Assembly: GCF_004570345.1 (NCBI RefSeq)
Contig: NZ_SPQM01000053.1
Location: 1-31,591 of the forward strand
Direction of reading: 5' to 3'
DNA from: Blastococcus sp. CT_GayMR20
GTDB lineage: Bacteria; Actinomycetota; Actinomycetes; Mycobacteriales; Geodermatophilaceae
Length of the DNA stretch: 31,591 nt
Both the position numbers and the translations under genes were made by a program. A model generated the notes under the pieces. It was not told the DNA's origin and ran no database searches. It worked only from the letters and a program-made list of their open reading frames with translations. Below, one piece after another: positions 13,826 to 21,948 of this stretch. Position 1 is the stretch's first letter. Every line of letters begins with the position of its first letter.

Positions 13826-15295
13826 CCGCCACCGGCGTCGATCGGGGGCGCGGTCCAGCGGGCCTCCGGCCGGGTCGTCGACCCCCGGCCAGGTGGTGCG
13901 GACGACGTCCCCGTCCGGGCGCAGGATGTCGCGCACGACCAGGCCCATCAGGACGAGGACGGCGACGTCGCGCAGCCCCACCCCGAGGAAGAACCACTCG
14001 ATCTCGACACCCCGGTTGTCCGACCCGAGGTACCAGAGCAGCCGCGGCACCCACAGCAGCGCCTCGGCGGCCTGCCAGAGCAGCAGCGAGCGCCACTTCG
14101 GCCGGGCGAGGACGGCGAGGGGCAGCAGCCACAGCGAGTACTGCGGGCTCCAGACCTTGTTGAGCAGCAGGAACCCCGCCACCAGCAGGAAGGCCAGCTG
14201 CGCGACCCGCGGCCGGACCGGGGCCGCCAGCGTCAGCCACGCCATGCCGACCAGGAACGCCAGCATCAGGACGGCGACGACCGCGTTCAGCACCGTCGGC
14301 GACTCCCCGGCGGCGAGGGGCCCGTCGAACAACCGCTGGCCGGTGCCGTGCAGCAGGACGTTCCACACCGAGTCGGGGTCGGCCGGGCGGCTGCGGTTGA
14401 GCCGGAAGAAGCGGCTCCAGCCCTCCGGCGCGAGCAGCGCCACCGGCAGGTTGACCACGAGCCACGTGAGGACGGCAGCAACGGCCGCCCGCAGCCAGGT
14501 CCGCACCAGCCCCGCGCGCAGGCACAGCAGGAACAGCGCGCCGAGCAGCAGGGCGGGATAGAGCTTCGCCGCGATCCCCAGCCCGATGAGCACCCCCGCG
14601 AGGACCGGACGCGAGCGCGCCCACGCCCACATGCCCAGCGTGGCCAGCGCGACCGCGAACAGGTCCCAGTTCGTGAACGCGTGCACGAACAGCAGCGGCG
14701 AGAGCCCGATCATCGCCGCGTCCCACGGGCGGCGTCCCGACAGGCCCAGGACGGCCCGCACCACGAGCAGCCCGCACACCGACAGGAGCAGGCAGGTGAC
14801 GACGTAGTAGCTCTGCACCGACGGCACGTCCGGGACGAGGCCCACGGCCGCCGCGAGGCCGTCGTAGCCGCGGCCCACAGCGGCGGCCGCGGCCATGAAG
14901 GCACCGGTGAGCACCGGGTACTCGACGACCGAGTCCAGGTACGGGACGGCGCCGGTGTCCAGGCCGTGCAGCGTAAACAGGGGGACGGTGTCGGAGTAGC
15001 AGAAGTGCGTGTACTGCACCCAGCCGGTCCAGTTCCCGTCCGAGCACGGCGCCTGCTTGATCCAGGCGAGGCCGAGCACCGTGGTGGCGAACAGCAGGCA
15101 GACCCGCAGGGGCGTCCAGAAGAGGGCGCGCCCGACCACGCCGTGCCGTCCCCACGGCCCGCCCACGGCCTCGCTGGCCTGGTGCGCGACCGGGTCTGTC
15201 CAGGTGGGGACCACCCGGTCCGGTGCAGCGCCGGGTCGCGGAGGCACCGCGGGCCCGTCCGCAGGTGCGGACGGGCCCGGAGGTGTGCTGCTCAC
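13712..15295 (-). CDS. GT87/DUF2029-type polytopic membrane protein (Rv0051-like)
   Basis: This 527-residue protein has an N-terminal Pro-rich cytoplasmic part of about 50 residues, then around ten hydrophobic helices. It has the EYPVLTG loop (after YLDSVV) typical of GT87 mannosyltransferase-like proteins, AKLYPALLL, and NKVWSPQYSLWLLP near the C-terminal helices. The family uses polyprenyl-phosphate sugars on the outer face of the membrane; the substrate here is unknown. GTG 15295 lies 23 bases after the ponA stop, and M. tuberculosis has the same order (ponA1-Rv0051), so they are probably one operon. The last 38 residues or so are encoded antisense to the 3' end of nfo. They have no membrane character and may be a recent extension. 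Confidence 0.85.
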   Translation of the reverse strand: MSSTPPGPSAPADGPAVPPRPGAAPDRVVPTWTDPVAHQASEAVGGPWGRHGVVGRALFWTPLRVCLLFATTVLGLAWIKQAPCSDGNWTGWVQYTHFCYSDTVPLFTLHGLDTGAVPYLDSVVEYPVLTGAFMAAAAAVGRGYDGLAAAVGLVPDVPSVQSYYVVTCLLLSVCGLLVVRAVLGLSGRRPWDAAMIGLSPLLFVHAFTNWDLFAVALATLGMWAWARSRPVLAGVLIGLGIAAKLYPALLLGALFLLCLRAGLVRTWLRAAVAAVLTWLVVNLPVALLAPEGWSRFFRLNRSRPADPDSVWNVLLHGTGQRLFDGPLAAGESPTVLNAVVAVLMLAFLVGMAWLTLAAPVRPRVAQLAFLLVAGFLLLNKVWSPQYSLWLLPLAVLARPKWRSLLLWQAAEALLWVPRLLWYLGSDNRGVEIEWFFLGVGLRDVAVLVLMGLVVRDILRPDGDVVRTTWPGVDDPAGGPLDRAPDRRRWRSAAERLPQDDDLLGVGSGVTRGLQHDRAVGGPRDLDQ

Positions 15296-15318
15296 CCGGT
15301 CAGTGTGCGGGATCGGCC

Positions 15319-17727
15319 TCAGCCGTTCGGATTGCCGCCACCGGGCGGGTTCTGCGGATTGCCGGGGTTGGCGGGCAGCGCGGGTGTGCCTCCCTGGGGA
15401 TCTGTCGGGGTCTCTGGATCCGCCGGGTCCACCGGTTCCTCGACGGGCGGCTCGACCGGGTCGGCCGGGTCCTCCTCCGTCGTCCCGTCGTCGACGGGCT
15501 GCTCGGGTGCAGGGGGCGGCGGGGGCGCCGAGGTCTCCGTGGGCTCCGGGGCGGGCGCCTCGACGCCCTCACCGGTGTCGCCCTCGATCATCGGCTCGTC
15601 GGCCATGTCCTCCTCCGGCGTGCCGGCCAGGACGGCGTCCATGAACTCCTGCCAGATCTGGCCGGGCAGGCCCGAGCCGTAGATGATCCGCTCGCGGTAG
15701 TCCTTGATCGGCTCACGCACGTCGCTGCCGATCCAGACCGCCGTCGAGATGGACGGGGTGTACCCGACCATCCAGGCGTCGGAGTTGTCGGTCCGGTTCA
15801 GCCCCTGGGTACCCGTCTTGCTCGCCACCTCGCGGCCGCCGTCCAGGCCCCGGTCGGAGGAGTCCGCGACGTCCAGGAGCGCGTAGGTGACGTCGTTGGC
15901 GACGTCGGGCCGGATCACCTGCTCCCCGGCCTCGCCCTCGTTCTTGAGCAGGACGGCGCCCTCGGAGTCGGCGACGCTCTGGATGAAGTGCGGGGTGCGG
16001 TAGATGCCGCCGCTGGCGAACGTGGCGAAACCGACCGCCTGGTTGATCGGCCGCATCTCGTACTCGCCGATGCCGATCGCCGAGCCGGTGAGACCGTCGG
16101 CGTTGGCCAGGGTGGGCTTCTCCTGCCCGCCGATCTGCCAGCTCTCCGGCATGCCGGTCGCCGCGAGCGCGACCTCGCGCACCTTGTCCGGGCCCACCTC
16201 GTAGGCCAGACCGTAGAAGGTGGTGTTCAGCGACCGGGTGATGGCCTCCCTCAGCGTGCACGACGCGCAGGAGGCGCCGCCGGAGTTCACGACCTCGAGT
16301 TCCCGGTCCTCGAACTTCTGCGGGGAGCTGCCGTCCCGCCGCGCCTCCACCCCGATGCCCTGGTCCAGCGCCGCGGCCAGTGCGTAGGGCTTCATCGACG
16401 AGCCCGGCTGCCGCTGGGCCCGTGCGTAGTCGTTGTCGGTGCCGACCGCCCCGCCGTAGTACGCGGTGACCCCGCCGGTGCGCGGGTCGACCGCGACCAG
16501 CGCCTCGCGCAGGTTCTCCGGTTCGCCGTCCATGACGCCGGCGACGGTCGCCTCGGCGATGTCCTGGTGGCCCGCGTTCACCGTCGTCGTGATCCGGAGT
16601 CCGCCCGCGTCGACCTGCTGCTCGCTGTACTGGTACCGCTCCATGAGCTCGCGCTTCACCTGCTGCACGATCAGCCCCTCCGGTCCGGAGGGGATGCCGA
16701 GCGACGAGCCGGCCTTCGGCAGCACCGGCGGGTAGACCGCGGCGGCGCGGGCGTCGGCGCTCATCCACTCCTCCTCGACCATCGCGTCGAGGACCAGGCC
16801 CCAGCGGCGCTGCGCGCCCTCCGGGTCCACCTCGGGGTCGTTGGCGGATGGGCTGCGGATGAGGACGGCGAGCACGGCGCCCTGCTCGGCCGTCAGCTGT
16901 GCGGCCGGGACGCCGAAGTAGGTGTTGGCGGCCGACTCGATGCCGTAGGCGCCGCGGCCGTAGTAGATCGTGTTCAGGTAGTTCTCGAGGATCTGGTCCT
17001 TCGAGTAGTTGTTGTCCAGCTTGATCGCCAGGAACAGCTCCTGGAACTTGCGGGAGAACGTCTGCTCGGAGTTCTGCAGGATCGCGTTCTTCACGTACTG
17101 CTGGGTGATCGTCGACCCGCCCTGGGTCGAGCCGCCGGTGAGGTTGTTCCAGGTGGCCCGGATGATGCCGGTGAAGGAGATACCGGGATCGGAGAAGAAG
17201 CTCCGGTTCTCCGCCGCCAGGACGGCGTTGCGCGCCGGCTCGGAGACCTCCTCGAGCTGCACGTTCGTGCGGTTCTCGTCGCCGAGGCGGGCCATCTCCG
17301 ACTGACCGTCGGAGTAGTAGATGACCGTCGTCTGAGCGGTGCTGATGGAGTCCGGGCTCGGCACCTCGGTGCTGGCGTAGACGACGCCGACGAAGACGCC
17401 GAGCAGGACGAACAGACCCCCGATGACGCCGGCGGCGATCTTCAGCCGGCGCTTGCGGCGCTGCTTCTTGCTGCGGGGACCCTTGCCCTTGGGCTTGGCC
17501 GACCCCTTGGCCGGTCCCCTGCCCGCAGGCGGGCGACCCGGGCCGCCGGTGCGCGGCGGAGCTCCCGCACCGGTCCGCGAGGCCGTCGTCCGTGCGCGGC
17601 CACCTGCCGGGGGACGCCCGCGCCCGGCGGCCCCGCCGCCCCCGGTGGAACGGGTGCGGGCGGGGGCGGGACGGCGGACCGATCCGGCGCGCGGCGCGAC
17701 GGGGGAGGTCTCGTCGTGGGATGGCAC
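15319..17727 (-). CDS. ponA: Bifunctional class A penicillin-binding protein (PonA1-like)
   Basis: This 802-residue protein has a basic, Pro/Gly-rich cytoplasmic tail (1-95) and one membrane helix (96-118). The GT51 transglycosylase domain includes catalytic Glu173 in AENRSFF and GGSTITQQYVKN. The transpeptidase domain has the active-site Ser443 (SSMK), SLN (499-501) and KTG (637-639). A Pro/Glu-rich extracellular tail of about 120 residues ends it. A CASC pair near 487-490 resembles the cysteine pair in mycobacterial PonA1. It polymerises lipid II and cross-links the glycan. GTG 17727 has an AGAGAGGGG Shine-Dalgarno. Downstream is the GT87-type gene; upstream on the same strand is DUF5318. 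Confidence 0.95.
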   Translation of the reverse strand: MPSHDETSPVAPRAGSVRRPAPARTRSTGGGGAAGRGRPPAGGRARTTASRTGAGAPPRTGGPGRPPAGRGPAKGSAKPKGKGPRSKKQRRKRRLKIAAGVIGGLFVLLGVFVGVVYASTEVPSPDSISTAQTTVIYYSDGQSEMARLGDENRTNVQLEEVSEPARNAVLAAENRSFFSDPGISFTGIIRATWNNLTGGSTQGGSTITQQYVKNAILQNSEQTFSRKFQELFLAIKLDNNYSKDQILENYLNTIYYGRGAYGIESAANTYFGVPAAQLTAEQGAVLAVLIRSPSANDPEVDPEGAQRRWGLVLDAMVEEEWMSADARAAAVYPPVLPKAGSSLGIPSGPEGLIVQQVKRELMERYQYSEQQVDAGGLRITTTVNAGHQDIAEATVAGVMDGEPENLREALVAVDPRTGGVTAYYGGAVGTDNDYARAQRQPGSSMKPYALAAALDQGIGVEARRDGSSPQKFEDRELEVVNSGGASCASCTLREAITRSLNTTFYGLAYEVGPDKVREVALAATGMPESWQIGGQEKPTLANADGLTGSAIGIGEYEMRPINQAVGFATFASGGIYRTPHFIQSVADSEGAVLLKNEGEAGEQVIRPDVANDVTYALLDVADSSDRGLDGGREVASKTGTQGLNRTDNSDAWMVGYTPSISTAVWIGSDVREPIKDYRERIIYGSGLPGQIWQEFMDAVLAGTPEEDMADEPMIEGDTGEGVEAPAPEPTETSAPPPPPAPEQPVDDGTTEEDPADPVEPPVEEPVDPADPETPTDPQGGTPALPANPGNPQNPPGGGNPNG

Positions 17728-17916
17728 GAGGGAGCCCCTCTCTGACTGTCTCTGTCGTAGGTCGTGTCGGCGATCCGGTGTACCGGTCGCAGCCTTGTCT
17801 GCAAGCGTGACGTCTTCAGCTGTGGGAACGGGGGAGGCGCCCGCGAACGGGTGCCCGGCAGGGACTCCTGTGACGGAGGGGTCCGCCGTGGCGCCGGTCC
17901 CGCTGCCGGACGGCTC

Positions 17917-18330
17917 CTACTCGGTGGCCACCCGCCGCCGGCCCTTGCGAGGCTGGCGCCCCGGCTCGGGCTCGGCACCCAGGACGTACGAGAAGCCCAG
18001 GTGGTTCCAGCCGCAGCTGCGGCACACCTCGACGGCGTACACCGTGAACTCCTCCTGCATGGCGTCCATCCGAGCGAGCTCGGCCTCCGTCTTGGCCTGA
18101 CCGGAGACCGGGCCCAGGTGGTCGCCGTACACGTAGTTCACGCGCGTCAGGCGCTCCCGGCGGCACACCGGGCAGGCGATGTCGGTCGCCTCGCCGTGGT
18201 ACTTGGCCGCCCTCGAGAGGTACGGACTGGCGTCGCACACCTCGAACAGGCCCGTGCGGCCGGCGTGCACGTCGGCCAGCACAGCGCGCCGCTGCAGCGC
18301 GTAGTCCACGACGGACCGTCGTCCGGGCAC
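17917..18330 (-). CDS. DUF5318 zinc-ribbon-like protein (Rv0049 homologue)
   Basis: The protein has 137 residues if begun at GTG 18330. That start puts VVDYAL six residues after the first residue, as I recall for M. tuberculosis Rv0049; GTG 18348 is an alternative and neither has a good Shine-Dalgarno. Cys53-x2-Cys56 (CPVC) and Cys103-x2-Cys106 (CRSC) look like a zinc ribbon, with Cys32 additional. Conserved segments are GRTGLFEVCDASPYLSRAAKYHG, YGDHLGPVSG and CGWNHLGFSYVLG. The function is unknown. It sits 189 bases upstream of ponA on the same strand and is divergent from padR, an order shared with mycobacteria. No strong terminator is seen in the 189-base spacer. Confidence 0.8.
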   Translation of the reverse strand: MPGRRSVVDYALQRRAVLADVHAGRTGLFEVCDASPYLSRAAKYHGEATDIACPVCRRERLTRVNYVYGDHLGPVSGQAKTEAELARMDAMQEEFTVYAVEVCRSCGWNHLGFSYVLGAEPEPGRQPRKGRRRVATE

Positions 18331-18438
18331 GGCGGCCAATGTACGCACCGCGACAGTCCCGGGGCAGGCGCCGGGGAGCGCGGCCTCCCGGCAGCACGCG
18401 CTCCGCCAGTACCTCCACGGGTTACACGGTACCGCGAG

Positions 18439-18461
18439 CGATGTATCGTCTCGATACATCG
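18439..18461. promoter_or_regulatory. PadR-type operator over the padR promoter
   Basis: A perfect palindrome with 10-base arms, CGATGTATCG and its complement, surrounds a TCT spacer. It contains the ATGT...ACAT half-sites known for PadR-family repressors. It overlaps a possible -10 (TATCGT, 18444-18449) with a -35-like GTTACA at 18421-18426 (17-base spacer), and lies 25 bases before the padR ATG. Autorepression is the simplest reading; it may also affect the divergent DUF5318-ponA side. Confidence 0.75.
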
Positions 18462-18486
18462 GCGGCACCGGCTGAAGGAGGCGTGC

Positions 18487-19086
18487 ATGCTCGAGTTCGC
18501 CATCCTCGGCCTGCTGCACCAGTCGCCTATGCACGGCTACGAGCTGCGCAAGCAGCTCGCCTCGGTGCTCGGCGGGCTGCGCAGCATCTCGTACGGCTCG
18601 CTCTATCCCGCCCTCAAGCGCATGCACGCTGCCGGGCTCATCTCCACCGACGACCCCGATCCGCACGCCCTCCTGCCGGCCGACGCCCCGCCGCTGACCG
18701 GACGCCGGGGCAAGGTCGTCTACACGATCACCGCCGAGGGCAAGGAACGCTTCCACGAGCTGGTCGGCCAGACCGGCCCGGAGGCCTACGACGACGGTGG
18801 CCTGTTCGGCGTCCGGCTGGCGTTCTTCCGGCACACCGCCGCCGACGTCCGCCTGCGGATCCTCGAGGGCCGCCGCCGGACCGTCGAGCAGCAGCGGGAG
18901 GGCCTGCGGGCCTCGCTGGCCCGCACCCGCGAACGGCTCGACCGCTACACCCTCGAGCTGCAGCGCCACGGCCTGGAGTCGGTGGACCGGGAGGTCCGCT
19001 GGCTGGCTGAGCTGATCGACCAGGAGCTCATCGACACCGAGCGACGGGAAGCCGACGGCGGAGCAACCGCCGGGCCCACCACCTAG
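18487..19086 (+). CDS. PadR-family transcriptional regulator (Rv0047c-like)
   Basis: This 199-residue protein begins with the PadR winged-helix domain (MLEFAILGLLHQSPMHGYELRKQL, SYGSLYPALKRMHAAGLI, KVVYTITAEGKERF; residues 1-85). A C-terminal dimerisation helix bundle follows (about 105-185, LRILEGRRRTVEQQREGLRA...). The acidic, Pro-containing insert DDPDPHALLPADAPP within the wing is longer than in the shortest family members. ATG 18487 has an AAGGAGG Shine-Dalgarno. Its own palindromic operator lies just upstream, and ino1 starts 75 bases downstream on the same strand. The padR-ino1 pairing is conserved in actinobacteria, so control of inositol phosphate synthesis is plausible but not shown. 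Confidence 0.9.
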   Translation: MLEFAILGLLHQSPMHGYELRKQLASVLGGLRSISYGSLYPALKRMHAAGLISTDDPDPHALLPADAPPLTGRRGKVVYTITAEGKERFHELVGQTGPEAYDDGGLFGVRLAFFRHTAADVRLRILEGRRRTVEQQREGLRASLARTRERLDRYTLELQRHGLESVDREVRWLAELIDQELIDTERREADGGATAGPTT

Positions 19087-19161
19087 ACCACCACGCAATC
19101 AGCACCGGACCGCCAGCGGTTCGCGAACACGGGACCCACCGCGGTCCAGGAAGAAGGAGAA

Positions 19162-20241
19162 ATGGGTTCGGTCAAGGTCGCCATCGTCGGCGTCGGGAAC
19201 TGCGCGGCCTCGCTCGTGCAGGGCGTGCACTACTACCGGGACGCCGACGAGACCTCGTCGGTGCCGGGGCTGATGCACGTCCGGTTCGGCGACTACCACG
19301 TCTCCGACATCGAGTTCGTCGCCGCGTTCGACGTGGACGCCAAGAAGGTGGGTCGGGACCTCTCCGAGGCGATCGTCGCCAGCGAGAACAACACGATCAA
19401 GATCTGCGACGTCCCGCCGGTCGGGGTCGCCGTCCAGCGCGGCACCACCCTCGACGGTCTCGGCAAGTACTACCGCGAGCTGATCGACGAGTCCGACGAG
19501 CAGCCGGTCGACGTCGTGGCCGCCCTGCGCGAGTCCGGTGCCGACGTCCTCGTCTGCTACCTCCCGGTCGGCTCGCAGCAGGCGGCGGAGTTCTACGCCC
19601 AGTGCGCCATCGACGCCGGCGTCGCCTTCGTCAACGCGCTCCCGGTCTTCATCGCCGGGACCCCCGCCTGGGCGGAGAAGTTCACCGCGGCCGGCGTGCC
19701 GATCGTCGGTGACGACATCAAGAGCCAGGTCGGCGCCACCATCACCCACCGCGTCCTCGCCAAGCTCTTCGAGGACCGCGGCGTCCAGCTCGACCGGACG
19801 ATGCAGCTCAACGTCGGCGGCAACATGGACTTCAAGAACATGCTCGAGCGCGAGCGCCTGGAGTCCAAGAAGATCTCCAAGACCCAGTCGGTCACCAGCC
19901 AGGTCGACCGCGACATGGGCGTCGGCAACGTGCACATCGGCCCGTCGGACCACGTGCCGTGGCTGTCGGACCGCAAGTGGGCCTACGTCCGCCTCGAGGG
20001 CCGCGCGTTCGGCGACGTCCCGCTGAACCTGGAGTACAAGCTCGAGGTCTGGGACTCCCCGAACTCGGCCGGCATCATCATCGACGCCGTCCGTGCCGCG
20101 AAGATCGCCAAGGACCGTGGGATCGGCGGCCCGATCCTGTCGGCGTCGTCGTACTTCATGAAGAGCCCGCCGGAGCAGTACAGCGACAGCGAGGCCCGCG
20201 ACGCCGTGGAGGCGTTCATCCGGGGTGACGTCGAGCGGTAA
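19162..20241 (+). CDS. ino1: Inositol-1-phosphate synthase
   Basis: This 359-residue protein has an NAD-binding Rossmann start ([16 protein letters not shown], 5-20) and catalytic-core segments typical of the actinobacterial enzyme: [45 protein letters not shown] and [12 protein letters not shown]. It converts glucose 6-phosphate to 1L-myo-inositol 1-phosphate, the precursor of phosphatidylinositol, its mannosides and mycothiol. ATG 19162 has GAAGGAG just upstream. Probably co-transcribed with padR and ended by the hairpin at 20260-20306. Confidence 0.96.
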   Translation: MGSVKVAIVGVGNCAASLVQGVHYYRDADETSSVPGLMHVRFGDYHVSDIEFVAAFDVDAKKVGRDLSEAIVASENNTIKICDVPPVGVAVQRGTTLDGLGKYYRELIDESDEQPVDVVAALRESGADVLVCYLPVGSQQAAEFYAQCAIDAGVAFVNALPVFIAGTPAWAEKFTAAGVPIVGDDIKSQVGATITHRVLAKLFEDRGVQLDRTMQLNVGGNMDFKNMLERERLESKKISKTQSVTSQVDRDMGVGNVHIGPSDHVPWLSDRKWAYVRLEGRAFGDVPLNLEYKLEVWDSPNSAGIIIDAVRAAKIAKDRGIGGPILSASSYFMKSPPEQYSDSEARDAVEAFIRGDVER

Positions 20242-20259
20242 GAAGAGGTCCCGTTCTCC

Positions 20260-20306
20260 GCGACCACGGCCCGCGTCTCCGTCACAGGGGGCGCGGGCCG
20301 TGTCGC
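20260..20306 (+). terminator. Terminator behind ino1
   Basis: CACGGCCCGCG (20265-20275) pairs perfectly with 20292-20302, and outer GCGA/TCGC can extend the stem past one bulged base. It starts 19 bases after the ino1 stop. Confidence 0.8.
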
Positions 20307-20336
20307 GTCGTGCCGGGATTCCACGTCCCCGCTCCA

Positions 20337-20342
20337 TAGGCT
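20337..20342 (+). promoter_or_regulatory. -10 element for leaderless lipoprotein mRNA
   Basis: TAGGCT fits TANNNT and ends six bases before the ATG at 20349, with no room for a Shine-Dalgarno. Confidence 0.5.
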
Positions 20343-20348
20343 GCCCGC

Positions 20349-21077
20349 ATGCGGCCCCGGAACCTCGCCCTCGCCCTGGGGATGGCCGCCGCTCTGGTCG
20401 CGGGGTGCGCCGCGGACGAGGAGCGCGCCGTCGGTGACCCGGTCACCCGCGCCGAGGCCGAGGTCCTCGCCGACGTGCTGCAGCGCAACCACCAGCGCGG
20501 CGGCGCCGACTTCGTGGTGACCGCGCCCTACGGCGACGACGTCCTGCTGACCCTGACCGGGGAGATCGACTTCCGGAACTCGGCCGCCCGGGCCGTCGCG
20601 GTGACGAGCTTCGCCGACGACCGCCCCGACCAGCGGGCGACGCTGGTCTTCACCGCCGAGGACGTCTGGTTCGGCGACGTGGCGGGGGCACCCGGCTGGC
20701 TCCGGCGGCCGGTGGTCACCGACGACGGCGACGGGCCGCCGCGGTTGCTCGACGTCGTCGTCGAGTTGCTGATGAACCTCACCGCGCGCACGGGCGACGA
20801 CCCGGCGGCGTTCCTCGCCGGGGATCACACGTGGGAGGGCCAGCGGTCGATCGACGGCCGGTTGACCACGCTGTTCGGGCTGCAGGAGGGCCGCCGGGTC
20901 GCGGTGGTCGCGTCCGACGACCTGCTCGCCCAGTTCGTCACGCCGCTGCCGGAGTCCGACGTCGAGGTGACGGTCACGCTGGCCGACCACGGACGGCGGC
21001 GCATCGACCTGCCGCCCGACGCGGGGACGACCGAGGCAGCCGGCTCCGCGGACGTCCTGGCGAGGCTGGGGCTCTAG
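20349..21077 (+). CDS. Exported lipoprotein of unknown function
   Basis: This 242-residue protein has a lipoprotein signal peptide: basic MRPRN, hydrophobic LALALGMAAA, and lipobox LVAGC with Cys20. The mature part (e.g. GADFVVTAPYGDDVLLTLTGEIDF, DVWFGDVAGAPGWLRRPV) alternates strands in a way that recalls the LppX/LprG-like beta-sheet fold of actinobacterial lipid-binding lipoproteins. I see no signature that proves this. It is transcribed alone, from a promoter right at its start codon, and converges with yqgE across a shared terminator. Confidence 0.75.
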   Translation: MRPRNLALALGMAAALVAGCAADEERAVGDPVTRAEAEVLADVLQRNHQRGGADFVVTAPYGDDVLLTLTGEIDFRNSAARAVAVTSFADDRPDQRATLVFTAEDVWFGDVAGAPGWLRRPVVTDDGDGPPRLLDVVVELLMNLTARTGDDPAAFLAGDHTWEGQRSIDGRLTTLFGLQEGRRVAVVASDDLLAQFVTPLPESDVEVTVTLADHGRRRIDLPPDAGTTEAAGSADVLARLGL

Positions 21078-21104
21078 CCGGGCGAGGTCACCGGCCGAGA
21101 GCAG

Positions 21105-21143
21105 CGGGAGAGGGCGGCCTCTTCCCCAGACCGCCCTCTCCCG
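21105..21143. terminator. Bidirectional terminator between lipoprotein gene and yqgE
   Basis: The perfect 13-base arm CGGGAGAGGGCGG (21105-21117) pairs with 21131-21143 around a 13-base loop. It lies between the two convergent stops (21077 and 21194). Confidence 0.85.
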
Positions 21144-21193
21144 GGGTCCTTCCTACCAGATCCCACCCGATCCGGGCACCCTTGCGGCGGGAT

Positions 21194-21862
21194 TCAGTTC
21201 GCGGCGGGATCCGCCGGGGCGGTGGAGAGCACGGCCAGCCGTCCGCTCTGCCGACCCATGACCGCGCGCCACAGCTCCGGCCCGGCCGGCGCGCCGAGGA
21301 CGTCGTCCGGGTCGCCGGGCACGCACGCCCAGGCGCCCTCGGCGATCTCCATGGCCAGCTGCCCGGGCGACCAGCCGGCGTAGCCGGCGAACACCCGCAG
21401 GCCGGTGAGCTCGTCGGTGAGGTCGGCCGGGTCGCTGTCGAGGTCGACCAGGTAGACGTCGCCGGCCACCCGGCGCAGCGGGCTGTCGGCGCCGGCGGCC
21501 GCGCCGGGGGCGACGGCGAGGCAGAGGGCGGTGTCGGTCTCGCAGGGACCACCCACGTGGAACACGCCGGGGTCGACCGCGAGGTCGCACCAGCCCGGCA
21601 GCACGTCGCGGATCTCCACCTGGCTCGGCCGGCCCAGGACGACGCCGAGCGTGCCGCTGTCGGAGTGGTCCAGCACGTAGACGACCGTGCCGGCGAAGGT
21701 CGGGTCGCTGAGCGCGGGCATCGCGACGAGGAGCGAACCGGGGCGGACGTCGTCGAGGCAGCCGACGGAGAGCGCCGGGACGGCGGGGGCACGACGGCGC
21801 CCGGTCGCGGGCCGCGCGGGCGGTCCGGACTCGGGATCGGGCGACGCTGGCACCGGAGTCAT
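21194..21862 (-). CDS. YqgE/AlgH family protein (Rv0038-like)
   Basis: This 222-residue protein has the family landmarks RPGSLLVAMPALSDPTFAGTVVYVLDH, GTLGVVLGRPS, VFHVGGPCE and VFAGYAGWSPGQLAMEI. The first 30 residues are a disordered, Pro-rich lead not found in shorter homologues. The biochemical role of YqgE proteins is not established. ATG 21862 is seven bases from a -10-like CACACT on the minus strand, so it may be leaderless. Divergent from the MFS gene, as Rv0038/Rv0037c are adjacent in M. tuberculosis. Confidence 0.9.
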   Translation of the reverse strand: MTPVPASPDPESGPPARPATGRRRAPAVPALSVGCLDDVRPGSLLVAMPALSDPTFAGTVVYVLDHSDSGTLGVVLGRPSQVEIRDVLPGWCDLAVDPGVFHVGGPCETDTALCLAVAPGAAAGADSPLRRVAGDVYLVDLDSDPADLTDELTGLRVFAGYAGWSPGQLAMEIAEGAWACVPGDPDDVLGAPAGPELWRAVMGRQSGRLAVLSTAPADPAAN

Positions 21863-21936
21863 CGCGTCCAGTGTGCCCCACCTCGGCGCCGCAGGGAGCG
21901 GTCGTCCCCCCGCCTGGGGATCTGCCGCGGCGCGCC

Positions 21937-21942
21937 TAGGGT
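21937..21942 (+). promoter_or_regulatory. -10 element for leaderless MFS mRNA
   Basis: TAGGGT ends six bases before GTG 21949. It is the same arrangement as at the starts of nfo, the lipoprotein gene and the Nudix gene. Confidence 0.5.
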
Positions 21943-21948
21943 GGCGGC

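Noticed and set aside
17728..17916. Terminator or small gene between DUF5318 and ponA
   Set aside because: Only short imperfect inverted repeats and no ORF with a ribosome site; it may simply carry the ponA promoter.
16635..19098. Long alternative frames over ponA, DUF5318 and padR
   Set aside because: Low-complexity translations in shadow frames of conserved genes.
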